Below are positions 10,019-21,467 of a stretch of DNA of 64,000 bases, piece after piece. A program made the position numbers and the translations under genes. Under the pieces are notes generated by a model, which saw only the letters and a program-made list of their open reading frames with translations, was not told the origin of the DNA and ran no database searches. The first letter of the stretch is position 1. The number at the start of each line of letters is the position of its first letter. The stretch is taken from NCBI GenBank assembly GCA_902578525.1, contig CACHDJ010000003.1, positions 1 through 64,000 on the forward strand, read 5' to 3'. Origin of the DNA: an uncultured Pelagibacteraceae bacterium (lineage in GTDB: Bacteria; Pseudomonadota; Alphaproteobacteria; Pelagibacterales; Pelagibacteraceae).

Positions 10019-11460
10019 TGTCAAAAATCAATTTTTTAAAACCTGATAAGTCTAATCTTTACACTTTTTTGTATTTAGGCACTTTTTTGTTTTTTGTTAG
10101 TGTTTTAGATGTTCTTTTAAATTCTTTTTTTAGTTTAAACATAACGGGTTTCTTGCCTGATTTCTTAAGTTTTTTATTACCATTAATAATTGGTTTTATT
10201 GGACTTTATTTCATTAGGATTGAGTTAAGTGGAATTAAACAATTAGATTTATTAAATAAGCATATTAATACTAATAATTTTAATGCTGTATTATCTTTAT
10301 TAATAATATTTATAATTCTTAAATCTATTCCACCTATATTAAACTGGTTTTTTGTTGAGGCTAGTTTTGCGGGTGATTCAAAAGATGTTTGCACAGGTTC
10401 AGGAGCTTGTTGGACTTATATAAAGGTTTGGATGAGGAGATTTATGTATGGGATGTATCCAAATGGAGAGCAATGGAGAATTAATTTATCTTTTATAGCT
10501 TTAGCTTTACTTGGATCAGTTGGATATTTCGCAACTGATAGATTTAAGAAATACTTAACACTTTATTATGTTGTAATATATCCATTTATAGCATTTTTAT
10601 TTATTTTTTTCTTTATTTCTGGTGGACCAGTATTTTTTGATTTTTCTTATGGAATAATTGCTGCAATTTTATCAATTATAATTGGATTTTTTATACCTAA
10701 TAAATTTAAGTTTTATTATTTTTTAATTGTCCCATTTGGTCTTTATATTTTATTAAAATATTTTATTTTTTATGAAGAGTTGATTGAACTTGGAAAATTA
10801 GATGGACTAAATTGGGTAGAAACTGGTGCTTGGGGCGGATTATCACTTACATTCATAATTTCTTTTTTCTGTTTAATTTTTTGTTTTCCAATCGGAATGG
10901 CCTTTGCACTTGGTAGAAGATCTGGATTCCCTTTAATTAGATATATATCAATAGGCTTTATTGAATTTTGGAGAGGCGTACCGCTAATTACAGTATTATT
11001 CATGTCAGCTGTAATGTTTCCCATGTTTTTACCAGCGGATTTTTTTATAGATAAATTAGTAAGATGTATAATAGCTATTTCTTTATTTGAAGCAGCCTAT
11101 GTTGCTGAAGTTATTAGAGGAGGTCTACAAGCTCTTCCTAGAGGTCAATACGAGGCAGCAAAGTCATTAGGAATGGGATACTGGAGAATGCATATATTTG
11201 TAATTTTACCTCAAGCTTTAAAACTAGTTATACCAGGAATAGCCAATACATTTTTAGCGTTAGTTAAAGATACTCCATTAATCTTTGTAGTTGGTTTATT
11301 GGAAATAGTAGGAATGCTTAATTTAGCCAAAACTAATCCAGAATGGTTAGGATTTGCTATGGAAGGCTACGTGTTTGCAGCAATAATTTTCTGGATTATT
11401 TGTTATGCAATGAGTAAATATAGTTATAATTTAGAAGAAAAATACAAAACAGATCGATAG
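10018..11460 (+). CDS. aapM: General L-amino acid ABC transporter permease
   Basis: EAAKSLGMGYWRMHIFVILPQALKLVIPG; TAGTG coupling to aapQ. Confidence 0.92.
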   Translation: MSKINFLKPDKSNLYTFLYLGTFLFFVSVLDVLLNSFFSLNITGFLPDFLSFLLPLIIGFIGLYFIRIELSGIKQLDLLNKHINTNNFNAVLSLLIIFIILKSIPPILNWFFVEASFAGDSKDVCTGSGACWTYIKVWMRRFMYGMYPNGEQWRINLSFIALALLGSVGYFATDRFKKYLTLYYVVIYPFIAFLFIFFFISGGPVFFDFSYGIIAAILSIIIGFFIPNKFKFYYFLIVPFGLYILLKYFIFYEELIELGKLDGLNWVETGAWGGLSLTFIISFFCLIFCFPIGMAFALGRRSGFPLIRYISIGFIEFWRGVPLITVLFMSAVMFPMFLPADFFIDKLVRCIIAISLFEAAYVAEVIRGGLQALPRGQYEAAKSLGMGYWRMHIFVILPQALKLVIPGIANTFLALVKDTPLIFVVGLLEIVGMLNLAKTNPEWLGFAMEGYVFAAIIFWIICYAMSKYSYNLEEKYKTDR

Positions 11461-11466
11461 TTAACT

Positions 11467-12201
11467 ATGTCAGATAATATAATTCAAATAAACAATGTTA
11501 ATAAATGGTTTGGTGATTTCCAAGTTTTAAAAGAAATAAATTTAGAAGTTAAACCAAAACAAAAAATTGTTGTTTGTGGTCCATCTGGTTCAGGTAAGTC
11601 TACTTTAATAAGATGTATAAATAGATTAGAAGAACATCAAGAAGGAGATATAATTGTTGATGGCAATACTCTTACTGAAGATACGAAAAATATAGAACAA
11701 ATAAGATCTGAGGTAGGAATGGTATTTCAACAATTTAATTTATTTCCTCATTTATCAGTCTTAGATAATTGCACACTAGCACCAATATGGGTTAAAAAAT
11801 TACCTAAAAAAGAAGCAGAACAATTAGCCCTAGAACATTTAGAAAGAGTTCAAATTTTAGATCAAGCACAAAAATATCCAGGTCAACTATCAGGAGGTCA
11901 ACAACAAAGAGTAGCAATTGCTAGAGCTTTGTGTATGAAGCCAAAAATAATGTTATTTGACGAACCTACATCTGCTTTAGATCCCGAAATGATTAAAGAA
12001 GTGCTTGATGTTATGGTTAATTTAGCAAAAGAGGGAATGACAATGATTGTAGTTACTCATGAAATGGGGTTTGCTAAGGAAGTAGCAGATCAAATGATAT
12101 TTATGGATGAGGGAATGATAGTAGAAAAAGCTGATACTAAGGAATTTTTTGCTAACCCAAAGAGCGATAGGACCAAACTTTTTCTAAGCCAGATACTATA
12201 G
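11467..12201 (+). CDS. aapP: General L-amino acid ABC transporter ATPase
   Basis: [37 protein letters not shown]. Confidence 0.95.
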   Translation: MSDNIIQINNVNKWFGDFQVLKEINLEVKPKQKIVVCGPSGSGKSTLIRCINRLEEHQEGDIIVDGNTLTEDTKNIEQIRSEVGMVFQQFNLFPHLSVLDNCTLAPIWVKKLPKKEAEQLALEHLERVQILDQAQKYPGQLSGGQQQRVAIARALCMKPKIMLFDEPTSALDPEMIKEVLDVMVNLAKEGMTMIVVTHEMGFAKEVADQMIFMDEGMIVEKADTKEFFANPKSDRTKLFLSQIL

Positions 12202-12361
12202 TCAATATAAAATTCAAGGAATTTTTCTCAAATTAGGCCTTAAGTATTGCTTGACATATTTTCTGTATAACAGCCTTTTCCTAAAAAAATAAATAAAAAT
12301 ATAGTTGCAGTAGGTATTAAAAACTAGTTGAATAGCATTTAAAAATTTAAGAGGGGTCTTA

Positions 12362-12733
12362 ATGGAAGATAATTTTAACAAGCATCTAGGCAATAAGCTT
12401 AAGCTTAGAAGGTTAGCTTTAGGGTTAACACAAACAAAAGTTGCAAAAGCAATCAACGTTACTTTCCAACAAATTCAAAAATACGAAAAAGGAACTAATG
12501 GAGTAAGTTCAATAAGATTATTGCAACTCTCAAATTACTTAAAGGTACCAATTAATTATTTTTTTGAAGATTTTTCAGAATACCTTGTTAACTTGGAAAA
12601 ATCTCAAGAAGGTCATATGAATGTGAATTATAATTTTTTAACAAAGGTTTATTCAGAATTAAATGCTGATCAAAAATTAAAGTTTAATAAATCTTTACAA
12701 CTTATAAATAATTCAAATTTAAAAGTAGGATAA
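12362..12733 (+). CDS. XRE-family HTH transcriptional regulator
   Basis: HTH: LGNKLKLRRLALGLTQTKVAKAINVTFQQIQKYEKGTNGVSSIRLLQLSNYLKV. Confidence 0.88.
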   Translation: MEDNFNKHLGNKLKLRRLALGLTQTKVAKAINVTFQQIQKYEKGTNGVSSIRLLQLSNYLKVPINYFFEDFSEYLVNLEKSQEGHMNVNYNFLTKVYSELNADQKLKFNKSLQLINNSNLKVG

Positions 12734-12740
12734 ATAATTT

Positions 12741-12816
12741 TGGCTCCTCGGGCAGGACTCGAACCTGCGACCAATTGATTAACAGTCAACTGCTCTACCA
12801 ACTGAGCTACCGAGGA
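12741..12816 (-). tRNA. tRNA-Asn (anticodon GTT)
   Basis: Minus strand TCCTCGGTAGCTCAGTTGGTAGAGCAGTTGACTGTTAATCAA...GGTTCGAGTCC...CGAGGAGCCA. Confidence 0.95.
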
Positions 12817-12865
12817 ATATAAAAAACTCAACTTACTTTTTTTTTTAACTAAAACAAGATTTTTT

Positions 12866-12939
12866 TGGAGGCAACGCCCGGAATCGAACCGGGATACAAG
12901 GATTTGCAATCCTCTGCGTAACCATTCCGCCACGTTGCC
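12866..12939 (-). tRNA. tRNA-Cys (anticodon GCA)
   Basis: Minus strand GGCAACGTGGCGGAATGGTTACGCAGAGGATTGCAAATCC...GGTTCGATTCCGGGCGTTGCCTCCA. Confidence 0.95.
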
Positions 12940-13060
12940 ATGAGTTTTAGTAGATAGCTACAATGAGTTTTATATTAAATTTTTGTAATTAGTCTATTAA
13001 ATAACGTTCTAATTTGATTATTGTTAATTTAGATTATTAAATTATAAACTACTTACACCA

Positions 13061-15688
13061 ATGAATAGTGATAAATATATACATTCTGAAGTAGAAGATA
13101 ATATTTATTCTTATTGGGAAAAAAATAGATTATTCAAACCTAAAAAAAACTCCAAGAAATTCTCGATTGTAATTCCTCCTCCTAATGTAACTGGAAGTTT
13201 ACATATGGGACACGCACTAAATAATTCAATTCAAGATCTTTTAGTTCGTTATTATCGAATGAATAATTATGAAACTCTGTGGCAACCCGGAACAGATCAT
13301 GCTGGAATAGCCACTCAAGCACTTGTTGAAAAAAAACTTGAAGAAGAGAATTTAAATAAAAATGATTTAGGTAGAGAAAAATTTATAGAAAAAGTGTGGG
13401 AATGGAAAAATCAATATGGGGATATTATAATTAATCAGCTTAAAAAACTTGGGTGCTCTTGTGATTGGTCTAGAAACGCTTTTACAATGGATGAAAATCT
13501 CTCAAAGTCAGTAGTTAAAGTTTTTGTTGAATTACATAAAAAAAAATTAATTTATAAAGCAGAAAAACTAGTTAATTGGGACACAGTTTTAAAAACAGCA
13601 ATATCTGATCTAGAGGTTGATCAAAGGGAGATGAATTCAAAAATTTACTATATTAGATACCCAATAGATAATTCTTCTGATTTTATAACTATTGCAACTA
13701 CAAGACCTGAGACAATGCTTGGAGATACGGCTATTGCGGTTAATCCAAAGGATAAAAGATTTAAAAAGTATGTGGGTAAAACTGTCACTATCCCGATAGT
13801 AGGTAGAAAGATAAAAATCATTAAAGATAATTATGCAGATCCTGAACAAGGAACTGGTGCATTAAAAATTACACCTGCACATGATTTTAATGATTATGAT
13901 GTTGGACAAAGAAATAAGCTAGATATAATAAATGTGTTTACTGAAGATGGTAAAATAAATAATAACGCTCCAGCTGATTATGTCGGATTAGATAGATTTG
14001 AAGCACGTAAAAAAATTTTAAACGAGTTAAAAGTAAAAAATTTTTTTGTTAAAGAAGAAAATATTAAAAATAAAGTACCATACGGAGATAGATCAAATTC
14101 AGTTATTGAACCTTTTTTAACAGAGCAATGGTTCGTGAATGCAAAAAAATTATCTATTAAAGCTAAACAAATAGTTAAATCAAAAAAAACAAATTTCTTT
14201 CCTGAAAATTGGTCAAAGACTTATTTTCAATGGATGAATAATATTGAGCCTTGGTGTATTTCTAGGCAACTTTGGTGGGGTCATCAAATACCAGCTTGGT
14301 ATGGGCCTAACAAAAAAATATTCGTTGCAACAAATGAATTAGATGCAAAAAAACAAGCTAAAAAATTTTATAAAAAAGATGTAAAAATTGTCAGGGATCC
14401 TGATGTTTTGGATACATGGTTTTCATCTGGATTATGGCCATTTGCAACATTAGGTTGGCCTGATAAAAAAGATTTTGTTAAAAAATTTTATCCGACAACG
14501 GTTTTAGTTACAGGTTTTGATATTATTTTCTTTTGGGTAGCGAGAATGATGATGTTTGGAATGGAATTTTTAAACAAAGAACCTTTTAAAGATATTTATG
14601 TTCATGCTTTAGTTAGAGATGAAAAAGGACAAAAAATGTCAAAGTCAAAAGGAAACGTAATTGATCCATTAGATTTAATCGAAAAGTACAGCGCGGATGC
14701 TTTAAGATTTACTCTTCTTTCAATGGCCTCACCTGGAACAGATGTTAAACTTTCAGAAGATAGAGTTAAAGGATATAGAAATTTTTTAAATAAACTATGG
14801 AATGCCAATAATTTCTTAATTACCAATAAATGTGATTTTAATAAAACAGATAAAATTCCTAAAACTTCACTAAATATTAATAAATGGATTTATTCAGAAC
14901 TAATTCAAACAAAAGATAAAATTGAAAAAAATCTTAAAGATTATCGATTTGATGAAGCAGCTAAAAATGCCTATCAGTTTGCTTGGCACTCTTATTGTGA
15001 CTGGTACATTGAGCTTTCAAAAACTATTCTGTTTTCAGACGATGAAAGATCTAAAAATGAGGTAAAAGAAGTATCAGCTTATATATTTAAACAAATACTT
15101 GTTATTCTTCATCCATTTATTCCATTTGTTACAGAGAAAATCTGGTTAAAAAATAAATTTGATAAATCAGATAAGAATTTTCTCATGTATGCTAATTGGC
15201 CATCAGGAAAATCTAAGAAAGATCAATCTATGAAAGACGTAGAAAGTATCATCAATGTTATTTCTGAGCTTAGATCCTTTAAAAATGAACTAAATGTGAG
15301 CCCAGGTTCATTTATTGATATTTCAATTAATAAAATCACTAAAAAAAATAAAACTCTAATGACCAATAATGAAATCATTCTCAAAAAGCTTGGTCGTATC
15401 AATAATTTCTATGATAAAGACCAAGAAAAGCCATCCGCTACATTGGTTATATCTGGCGACATATTTAAGATATATTTTGATGAGAATGTAGATTTAAATC
15501 TAATAAAAGAAAACTTAGTTAAAAGACAGAATAAATATCAAGAAGAAATGGATAAAATATCTCAACGATTATCTAATAAAGGTTTTACTGATAGAGCTCC
15601 AAAAAATATTGTTGAACAAGAAAAAACTAACTATAGTAATTTAAAAAATGATATCAAAAAAATATCGTTAACAATTGAAAGTTTATAA
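13061..15688 (+). CDS. valS: Valyl-tRNA synthetase
   Basis: [24 protein letters not shown], editing domain [12 protein letters not shown]. Confidence 0.97.
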   Translation: MNSDKYIHSEVEDNIYSYWEKNRLFKPKKNSKKFSIVIPPPNVTGSLHMGHALNNSIQDLLVRYYRMNNYETLWQPGTDHAGIATQALVEKKLEEENLNKNDLGREKFIEKVWEWKNQYGDIIINQLKKLGCSCDWSRNAFTMDENLSKSVVKVFVELHKKKLIYKAEKLVNWDTVLKTAISDLEVDQREMNSKIYYIRYPIDNSSDFITIATTRPETMLGDTAIAVNPKDKRFKKYVGKTVTIPIVGRKIKIIKDNYADPEQGTGALKITPAHDFNDYDVGQRNKLDIINVFTEDGKINNNAPADYVGLDRFEARKKILNELKVKNFFVKEENIKNKVPYGDRSNSVIEPFLTEQWFVNAKKLSIKAKQIVKSKKTNFFPENWSKTYFQWMNNIEPWCISRQLWWGHQIPAWYGPNKKIFVATNELDAKKQAKKFYKKDVKIVRDPDVLDTWFSSGLWPFATLGWPDKKDFVKKFYPTTVLVTGFDIIFFWVARMMMFGMEFLNKEPFKDIYVHALVRDEKGQKMSKSKGNVIDPLDLIEKYSADALRFTLLSMASPGTDVKLSEDRVKGYRNFLNKLWNANNFLITNKCDFNKTDKIPKTSLNINKWIYSELIQTKDKIEKNLKDYRFDEAAKNAYQFAWHSYCDWYIELSKTILFSDDERSKNEVKEVSAYIFKQILVILHPFIPFVTEKIWLKNKFDKSDKNFLMYANWPSGKSKKDQSMKDVESIINVISELRSFKNELNVSPGSFIDISINKITKKNKTLMTNNEIILKKLGRINNFYDKDQEKPSATLVISGDIFKIYFDENVDLNLIKENLVKRQNKYQEEMDKISQRLSNKGFTDRAPKNIVEQEKTNYSNLKNDIKKISLTIESL

Positions 15689-17406
15689 TGCGGAAGTTTA
15701 ATAAGAAGAAATTACCCAGCAGACATACATCTTTAGGAGCTGATAGAGCTCCTCATCGTTCTTTTTATTATGCAATGGGTGAGACGGAAAAGGATGTATC
15801 AAAACCATTTATAGGAGTTGTATCGACATGGAATGAAGCAGCGCCATGTAATATTGCTTTAATGAGACAAGCTCAGTCAGTTAAGAAGGGTGTTCGAGCA
15901 TCAGGAGGAACTCCAAGAGAATTTTGTACAATTACTGTAACAGATGGTATTGCAATGGGCCATGAAGGAATGAAATCCTCATTAATTTCAAGAGAGGTAA
16001 TAGCAGATAGTGCTGAATTAACTGTAAGAGGACATTGTTATGACGCATTAGTAGGTATTGCAGGTTGTGATAAATCTTTACCTGGATTAATGATGTCGAT
16101 GGTACGTTTAAACGTACCAAGTGTATTTATTTATGGAGGATCAATACTTCCAGGAAAATATAAAGGTAAAGATGTAACCGTAGTAGATGTTTTTGAAGCA
16201 GTTGGAAAACATTCATCAGGACAGATGACAGCAAAAGAATTAAGAAAATTAGAATTAGTTGCATGTCCGAGTGCGGGTGCATGTGGTGGTCAATTTACTG
16301 CAAATACAATGGCCTGTGTATCAGAAGCTATTGGTTTAGCTTTACCTTATTCAGCAGGAACACCAGCTCCTTATGAAGAAAGAGATAAGTATGCAAAATT
16401 AAGTGGTAAAATGGTAATGGAATTATTAGCTAAAAGAATTAAACCAAGAGATATCGTTACAAAAAAAGCATTAGAAAATGCTGCAACAATAGTTGCTGCA
16501 ACTGGTGGTTCAACAAACGCAGCATTACATTTACCAGCAATTGCAAATGAAGCTGGAATTAAATTTGATTTAATGGATGTTGCAAAAATATTTAAAAGAA
16601 CACCTTATCTTGCTGATTTAAAACCAGGTGGAAAATATGTTGCAAAAGATATGTGGTTAGCAGGTGGTGTACCAATGTTATTAAAAACTCTTTACGACGG
16701 TGGTTATATTCACGGTGATTGTATGACAGTGACTGGCAAAACCATGAAAGAAAATTTAAAAGGAATTAAGTTTAATCCAAAACAAAAAGTTTTAAGAGCT
16801 TATAATAGACCGTTGTCACCTGATGGAGGTGTTGTTGGATTAAAAGGTAATTTAGCTCCAGAAGGTGGAATTGTTAAAATTGCGGGACTAAAAAAATTAC
16901 AATTTACTGGAAGAGCAAGATGTTTTGATAATGAAGAAAGCGCAATGAAAGCAGTTCAAAGTAGAAAATATAAAGATGGTGATGTGATTATTATTAGATA
17001 TGAAGGTCCAGTAGGGGGACCAGGTATGAGAGAGATGCTTTCAACAACGGGTGCAATTTATGGACAAGGTAAAGGAGAGAAGGTTGCTTTAATTACAGAT
17101 GGAAGATTTTCAGGAGCAACTAGAGGCTTTTGTGTAGGTCATGTAGGTCCAGAAGCTGCATTAGGTGGACCTATTGCACTTTTACGTAACGGAGATGTAA
17201 TTGATATTGATGCTAAAAAAGGAACTATTAATGTTCGATTAACCAGAGCTCAATTAGCTTCAAGAAAAAGAAAATGGAAGGCAAGAAAATCTGATTTTGG
17301 ATCAGGTACACTTTGGAAATACGCTCAAACAGTTGGACCTGCTTATTTAGGAGCACCAACTCATCCAGGTAAGAAAAAAGAAGTTAAGGATTATTCTAAA
17401 ATTTAA
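15688..17406 (+). CDS. ilvD: Dihydroxy-acid dehydratase
   Basis: [45 protein letters not shown]. Confidence 0.93.
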   Translation: MRKFNKKKLPSRHTSLGADRAPHRSFYYAMGETEKDVSKPFIGVVSTWNEAAPCNIALMRQAQSVKKGVRASGGTPREFCTITVTDGIAMGHEGMKSSLISREVIADSAELTVRGHCYDALVGIAGCDKSLPGLMMSMVRLNVPSVFIYGGSILPGKYKGKDVTVVDVFEAVGKHSSGQMTAKELRKLELVACPSAGACGGQFTANTMACVSEAIGLALPYSAGTPAPYEERDKYAKLSGKMVMELLAKRIKPRDIVTKKALENAATIVAATGGSTNAALHLPAIANEAGIKFDLMDVAKIFKRTPYLADLKPGGKYVAKDMWLAGGVPMLLKTLYDGGYIHGDCMTVTGKTMKENLKGIKFNPKQKVLRAYNRPLSPDGGVVGLKGNLAPEGGIVKIAGLKKLQFTGRARCFDNEESAMKAVQSRKYKDGDVIIIRYEGPVGGPGMREMLSTTGAIYGQGKGEKVALITDGRFSGATRGFCVGHVGPEAALGGPIALLRNGDVIDIDAKKGTINVRLTRAQLASRKRKWKARKSDFGSGTLWKYAQTVGPAYLGAPTHPGKKKEVKDYSKI

Positions 17407-18596
17407 TGAAAATTTGCCCAGTCATTTTATGTGGTGGAGCAGGAACTAGACTTTGGAAAAAAACTAAAAAGCATCAAGCAAAACAGTTTATCGATTTTGG
17501 TAATTGGACTTTATTAGGTAAAACTCTTGAGAGAGTTAAAGCCTCTATATTTGATGCACCAATTATAAGCACTAATGCAAAATATTTAGGACAAGTAAAA
17601 CAACACCTCAAAAAACACAAAATAAGAAAATTTAAGATAGTTTTAGAACCAGCTAAAAGAAACACAGCACCAGCCATATTAAGTACAGCATTAATAAAGG
17701 ATATTCCAGACGAACAACCTTTAATGTTCTTAGCTGCTGATCATTTGATAGAGAAGGTTGGTTTATTCAATAAAGCTATTAAAAAAAATCAAAAGAAACT
17801 CACTCAAAATAATATCTTTATATTTGGGATTAAACCCACAATGCCTTCCAGTGAATTTGGTTATTTTTTAACAAAAAATATCAAAGTAACTAAATTTATA
17901 GAAAAACCCAAAGAAGTAAAAGCAAGACAAATAATTAGCAAAAAAGGTTATTGGAATTCAGGAATGTTTTATTTGAGAAAAGACTCAATCATCAATAATT
18001 TTAAAAAATATCAACCGAATATTTATCGAAATTGTAGTAAAGCCGTTTCAAAAGCAAAATATAAAAGTAATGTTTATTATTTAAACAAACAAGCATTCAC
18101 CAAAGCAACAGCTAAGTCTTTTGACTATGCAATATTAGAAAAAACTAAAGATATAAATGCGATCAAATTAGATATTCCTTGGTCTGACTTAGGTTCCTGG
18201 AAAGAAATCTGTAAAATGTACGGACGAAATAAAAGACATTATTATAAAAAGAAGAATGTATTTCATAGACCTTGGGGTAGTTATGTAAATTTATTTAATG
18301 GTAAGGAATTCTTAATTAAAGAATTATATGTAAAACCAAAAGGTATATTAAGTCTTCAAAAACATCATCATAGAGCTGAACACTGGGTAGTAACCCAAGG
18401 TAAACCTAAAATTACGTTAGATAAAAAATATTTTACCATGAAACCTGATGAAACTATTTTTATACCATTAGGTGCAATCCATAGAATAGAAAACCCATAT
18501 AAAAAACCAGTAAAAATAATTGAAGCACAAGTAGGCTCAATTTTAAAAGAAACTGATATAGTTAGATACCAAGATATTTATGGAAGAATAAAATAA
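17406..18596 (+). CDS. manC: Mannose-1-phosphate guanylyltransferase / mannose-6-phosphate isomerase
   Basis: PVILCGGAGTRLW, FIEKP, C-terminal cupin RPWGSYVNL...KPKGILSLQKHHHRAEHWVVTQG. Confidence 0.9.
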   Translation: MKICPVILCGGAGTRLWKKTKKHQAKQFIDFGNWTLLGKTLERVKASIFDAPIISTNAKYLGQVKQHLKKHKIRKFKIVLEPAKRNTAPAILSTALIKDIPDEQPLMFLAADHLIEKVGLFNKAIKKNQKKLTQNNIFIFGIKPTMPSSEFGYFLTKNIKVTKFIEKPKEVKARQIISKKGYWNSGMFYLRKDSIINNFKKYQPNIYRNCSKAVSKAKYKSNVYYLNKQAFTKATAKSFDYAILEKTKDINAIKLDIPWSDLGSWKEICKMYGRNKRHYYKKKNVFHRPWGSYVNLFNGKEFLIKELYVKPKGILSLQKHHHRAEHWVVTQGKPKITLDKKYFTMKPDETIFIPLGAIHRIENPYKKPVKIIEAQVGSILKETDIVRYQDIYGRIK

Positions 18597-19481
18597 TTAT
18601 TTTACAAGAAAATTCACTTTTTTATTTGATAGATTTAAATGAATTTTTTTATATGAACCAAAATTATCTCCATCAATTTGAACAGGTATCAAATCATTTC
18701 CATCAATTGTAATGTTTTGTGCATAAGTAGTAATAACATTTTTATTTTTACTTAAATCACCATTAAGAATTATTAAAAAAATTGAATATAATAAACTAAT
18801 CCTAGTCAAATCTTTAAATATATAGGTGACTAATTTCTCTTCAAAAATATTTGTTTTATTTATTTTATGATGTCCAGCGTAATATTTGGTATTTGAAGAT
18901 AATATCCAGTCTGCTTGATAAAATTGACCATCAAAAGTGACATTTAACTTTTTATTATTCATAAACAAGAAATATTGAAAACCTTTGATACCAAATATAA
19001 TTTTACCTAGAATCTTTTTAATTTTTGAATTAATTGAATGAACAATTTTTGCATCCCATCCTATACCAGCCATTAAAAAGAAATAATTATCGTTAATTTT
19101 TACAAGATTAGAGGATTTATAATTATTAGAAACCAACACATTTACTATATCATCAACTTTTTTATTCATTGATAATTCAGCTTGAAGCAAATTTGCAGTG
19201 CCAGCAGGAATATAACCTATGGCAAAATCGTCTTTAAAATCAAAATTATTTTTAATTAATTCATTAATTGCAAAAGAAACTGAACCATCACCACCAGCTA
19301 CTATTAGTCGATCATAATTTTTTTGATTAAAATTTTTGAAAATTTTCTTAGCTTGATTTATTGTTTTTGTTTCAAAGTAGTCTACAGAAATATTCTCTTT
19401 TAACTTAGATAAAATCCTATTTATGAATATAGATTTTCTTCCAGAGGAAGAATTCAAATTATAAATCAAACAACATAACAT
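18597..19481 (-). CDS. Diacylglycerol/lipid kinase family protein
   Basis: NLNSSSGRKS, VAGGDGSVSFAINEL, GYIPAGTANLLQAEL - DAGK catalytic fold. Confidence 0.85.
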   Translation of the reverse strand: MLCCLIYNLNSSSGRKSIFINRILSKLKENISVDYFETKTINQAKKIFKNFNQKNYDRLIVAGGDGSVSFAINELIKNNFDFKDDFAIGYIPAGTANLLQAELSMNKKVDDIVNVLVSNNYKSSNLVKINDNYFFLMAGIGWDAKIVHSINSKIKKILGKIIFGIKGFQYFLFMNNKKLNVTFDGQFYQADWILSSNTKYYAGHHKINKTNIFEEKLVTYIFKDLTRISLLYSIFLIILNGDLSKNKNVITTYAQNITIDGNDLIPVQIDGDNFGSYKKIHLNLSNKKVNFLVK

Positions 19482-19502
19482 AATTAATCCTTAAAAAATT
19501 TT

Positions 19503-19518
19503 TAACAAATTTGTAACA
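19503..19518. promoter_or_regulatory. Putative Pho box upstream of plcP-like gene
   Basis: TTTAACAAATTTGTAACA: TAACA at 19503 and 19514, 11-bp period direct repeat. Confidence 0.6.
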
Positions 19519-19579
19519 TTCAAATGAAATAAAAAGTACATGATTCGTGTTACAGTTGTATTAAAATATAGGTCTTTAA

Positions 19580-20392
19580 ATGCCTAATTTACTTAAATAT
19601 AAAAGTATATTTATTTCTGATGTTCATTTAGGTACCAAGGGTTGTCAGGCAAAAAAACTTTTAGAGTTTTTTAAAAACTCAAGATCCGAAAATCTTTATC
19701 TTGTAGGGGACATTATAGATATCTGGGAAATGCAAAAAAGTTTTTTTTGGCCTCAAGAACATAATGATGTAATCCAAAAAATTTTAAGAAAAGCTAGACA
19801 TGGTACCAAAGTTTTCTACATAATGGGTAATCATGACGAAATGTTAAGAAAATTTATTCCAATGCATTTTGGTGATATCCATATGGTTAATAGAGTTATT
19901 CATGAAACAAATGCAGGAAAAAAATATGTTGTTGTTCATGGTGATGCTTGGGATGGTGTTATGAAACATGCTAAATGGTTATCTAAACTTGGATCAATAG
20001 CCTATAATTTACTATTAAAATTAAATGTAATAATTAACTTTTTTAGAAGATTGAGAGGAAAAGAATATTGGTCTCTTGCAAAATTTTTAAAGTATAAAGT
20101 CAAAAATGCAGTTAAATATATTGGTGAATATGAAAAAACACTTTCAGATTATGCAAAAAGAAAAAAATTTGATGGAATTATTTGTGGCCACATCCATCAT
20201 GCTGAGGATAGAGACTTTAATGGGGTCAATTATTTAAATTGTGGAGACTGGGTTGAATCTTGTACCGCATTAGCCGAAAATTATGATGGTAGTTTTGAAA
20301 TATTATATTGGGACAAAATAAGAGAACAATATTTAGACGATAAAGAAATAATTAAACCAATTAAAACTGAAGAATTAAAAAAAGCTTCATAA
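19580..20392 (+). CDS. plcP: Calcineurin-like metallophosphoesterase, PlcP-like (UDP-2,3-diacylglucosamine diphosphatase-like)
   Basis: SDVHLGTKG, GDIIDIWE, MGNHDE, VHGDAWD, CGHIHHAE; paired with GT4 and pho/pst genes. Confidence 0.8.
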   Translation: MPNLLKYKSIFISDVHLGTKGCQAKKLLEFFKNSRSENLYLVGDIIDIWEMQKSFFWPQEHNDVIQKILRKARHGTKVFYIMGNHDEMLRKFIPMHFGDIHMVNRVIHETNAGKKYVVVHGDAWDGVMKHAKWLSKLGSIAYNLLLKLNVIINFFRRLRGKEYWSLAKFLKYKVKNAVKYIGEYEKTLSDYAKRKKFDGIICGHIHHAEDRDFNGVNYLNCGDWVESCTALAENYDGSFEILYWDKIREQYLDDKEIIKPIKTEELKKAS

Positions 20393-20395
20393 TTA

Positions 20396-21403
20396 ATGAA
20401 AATTTTAATTGCTACAGATGCATATTTTCCACAAGTAAATGGTGTCGTAAGAACCTTACATGAAACAGGTAATGTATTAAAAGAACAAGGTCATAGAATA
20501 GAATATATTACACCTGACTTATTTTTTACTTTTCCGATGCCGAAATATAATGAAATTAAGTTGTCTATAAATGTATGGCCAAGAGTTGGTAATTTAATAA
20601 AGAAAATCAATCCAGATGCAATTCATATCGCTACCGAAGGCCCGATAGGCACTATGGCAAGAAGATATTGTTTAAAAAATAATCTAAAGTTTACTACGAG
20701 TTTCCATACAAGATTTGATAAATATCTAAAACTTTACTTTCCTATTATACCAGCAAAATGGGCTGAAAAATTCTTAGCAAATTTTCATAATAAGGCTGAG
20801 AGAATTTTAGTAACTACAGAGTCTATGAGAAAAGAATTAATCGATATAGGTATAGATGACAATAAAATGATTACTTGGACTAGAGGAGGAAATCATGGAG
20901 CTTTTAAGAACCCTAAAAAAATTGATTTACCTCATAAAAGACCTATTTGGATTTATGTTGGAAGAGTTGCAGTTGAAAAAAACATAAGAGCTTTTTTAGA
21001 ATGTGATTTAGAAGGTACAAAAATAATTATAGGAAAAGGACCTGATTTAAAAAAATTGAAAAAAGAATTCCCTAAAGATATTTTTTTAGGAGAAAAAACA
21101 AATGGTGAATTAGCATCACATTTTGCATCTTCTGATGTTTTTGTATTTCCAAGCAAAACAGATACATTTGGAATTGTAGTTACAGAGGCTTTAAATTGTG
21201 GAACTCCTGTAGCTGCTTATCCTGTTCCAGGTCCTAAAGATATATTTGAGGGCTCTAAAATAGATTGTTTAGATAATGATCTTAAAGTTTCAGCACATAA
21301 AGCTTTAAAAGTTGATCGAAATGATTGTCTTGAATTTGCAAAAAAATTCACTTGGGAAGAAACAGCAAAAATATTTTTTAATAATATTTCACCAAATCAT
21401 TAG
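20396..21403 (+). CDS. GT4 glycosyltransferase, candidate DAG glycosyltransferase
   Basis: TDAYFPQVNGVVRTLHETG, HIATEGPIGTMAR, FTTSFHTRFDKYL, FVFPSKTDTFGIVVTEALNCGTPVAAYPVPGP. Confidence 0.85.
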   Translation: MKILIATDAYFPQVNGVVRTLHETGNVLKEQGHRIEYITPDLFFTFPMPKYNEIKLSINVWPRVGNLIKKINPDAIHIATEGPIGTMARRYCLKNNLKFTTSFHTRFDKYLKLYFPIIPAKWAEKFLANFHNKAERILVTTESMRKELIDIGIDDNKMITWTRGGNHGAFKNPKKIDLPHKRPIWIYVGRVAVEKNIRAFLECDLEGTKIIIGKGPDLKKLKKEFPKDIFLGEKTNGELASHFASSDVFVFPSKTDTFGIVVTEALNCGTPVAAYPVPGPKDIFEGSKIDCLDNDLKVSAHKALKVDRNDCLEFAKKFTWEETAKIFFNNISPNH

Positions 21404-21467
21404 TTAATTTTTCTTAATTTATTTGCATTAAAAAGAGTAATGATGCAAAATTAACCTATCTAAATTT

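Noticed and set aside
12250-12270. TTGACA...TATAAC promoter-like pair before the XRE gene
   Set aside because: Spacing is only 9 bp, incompatible with a sigma70 promoter.
12670-12933. 87-aa minus ORF MAEWLRRGLQILVSRFDSGRC...
   Set aside because: It is a translation through tRNA-Cys and tRNA-Asn, a typical spurious tRNA ORF.
15932-16120. 62-aa minus ORF within ilvD
   Set aside because: Antisense to highly conserved ilvD active-site region; no independent evidence.
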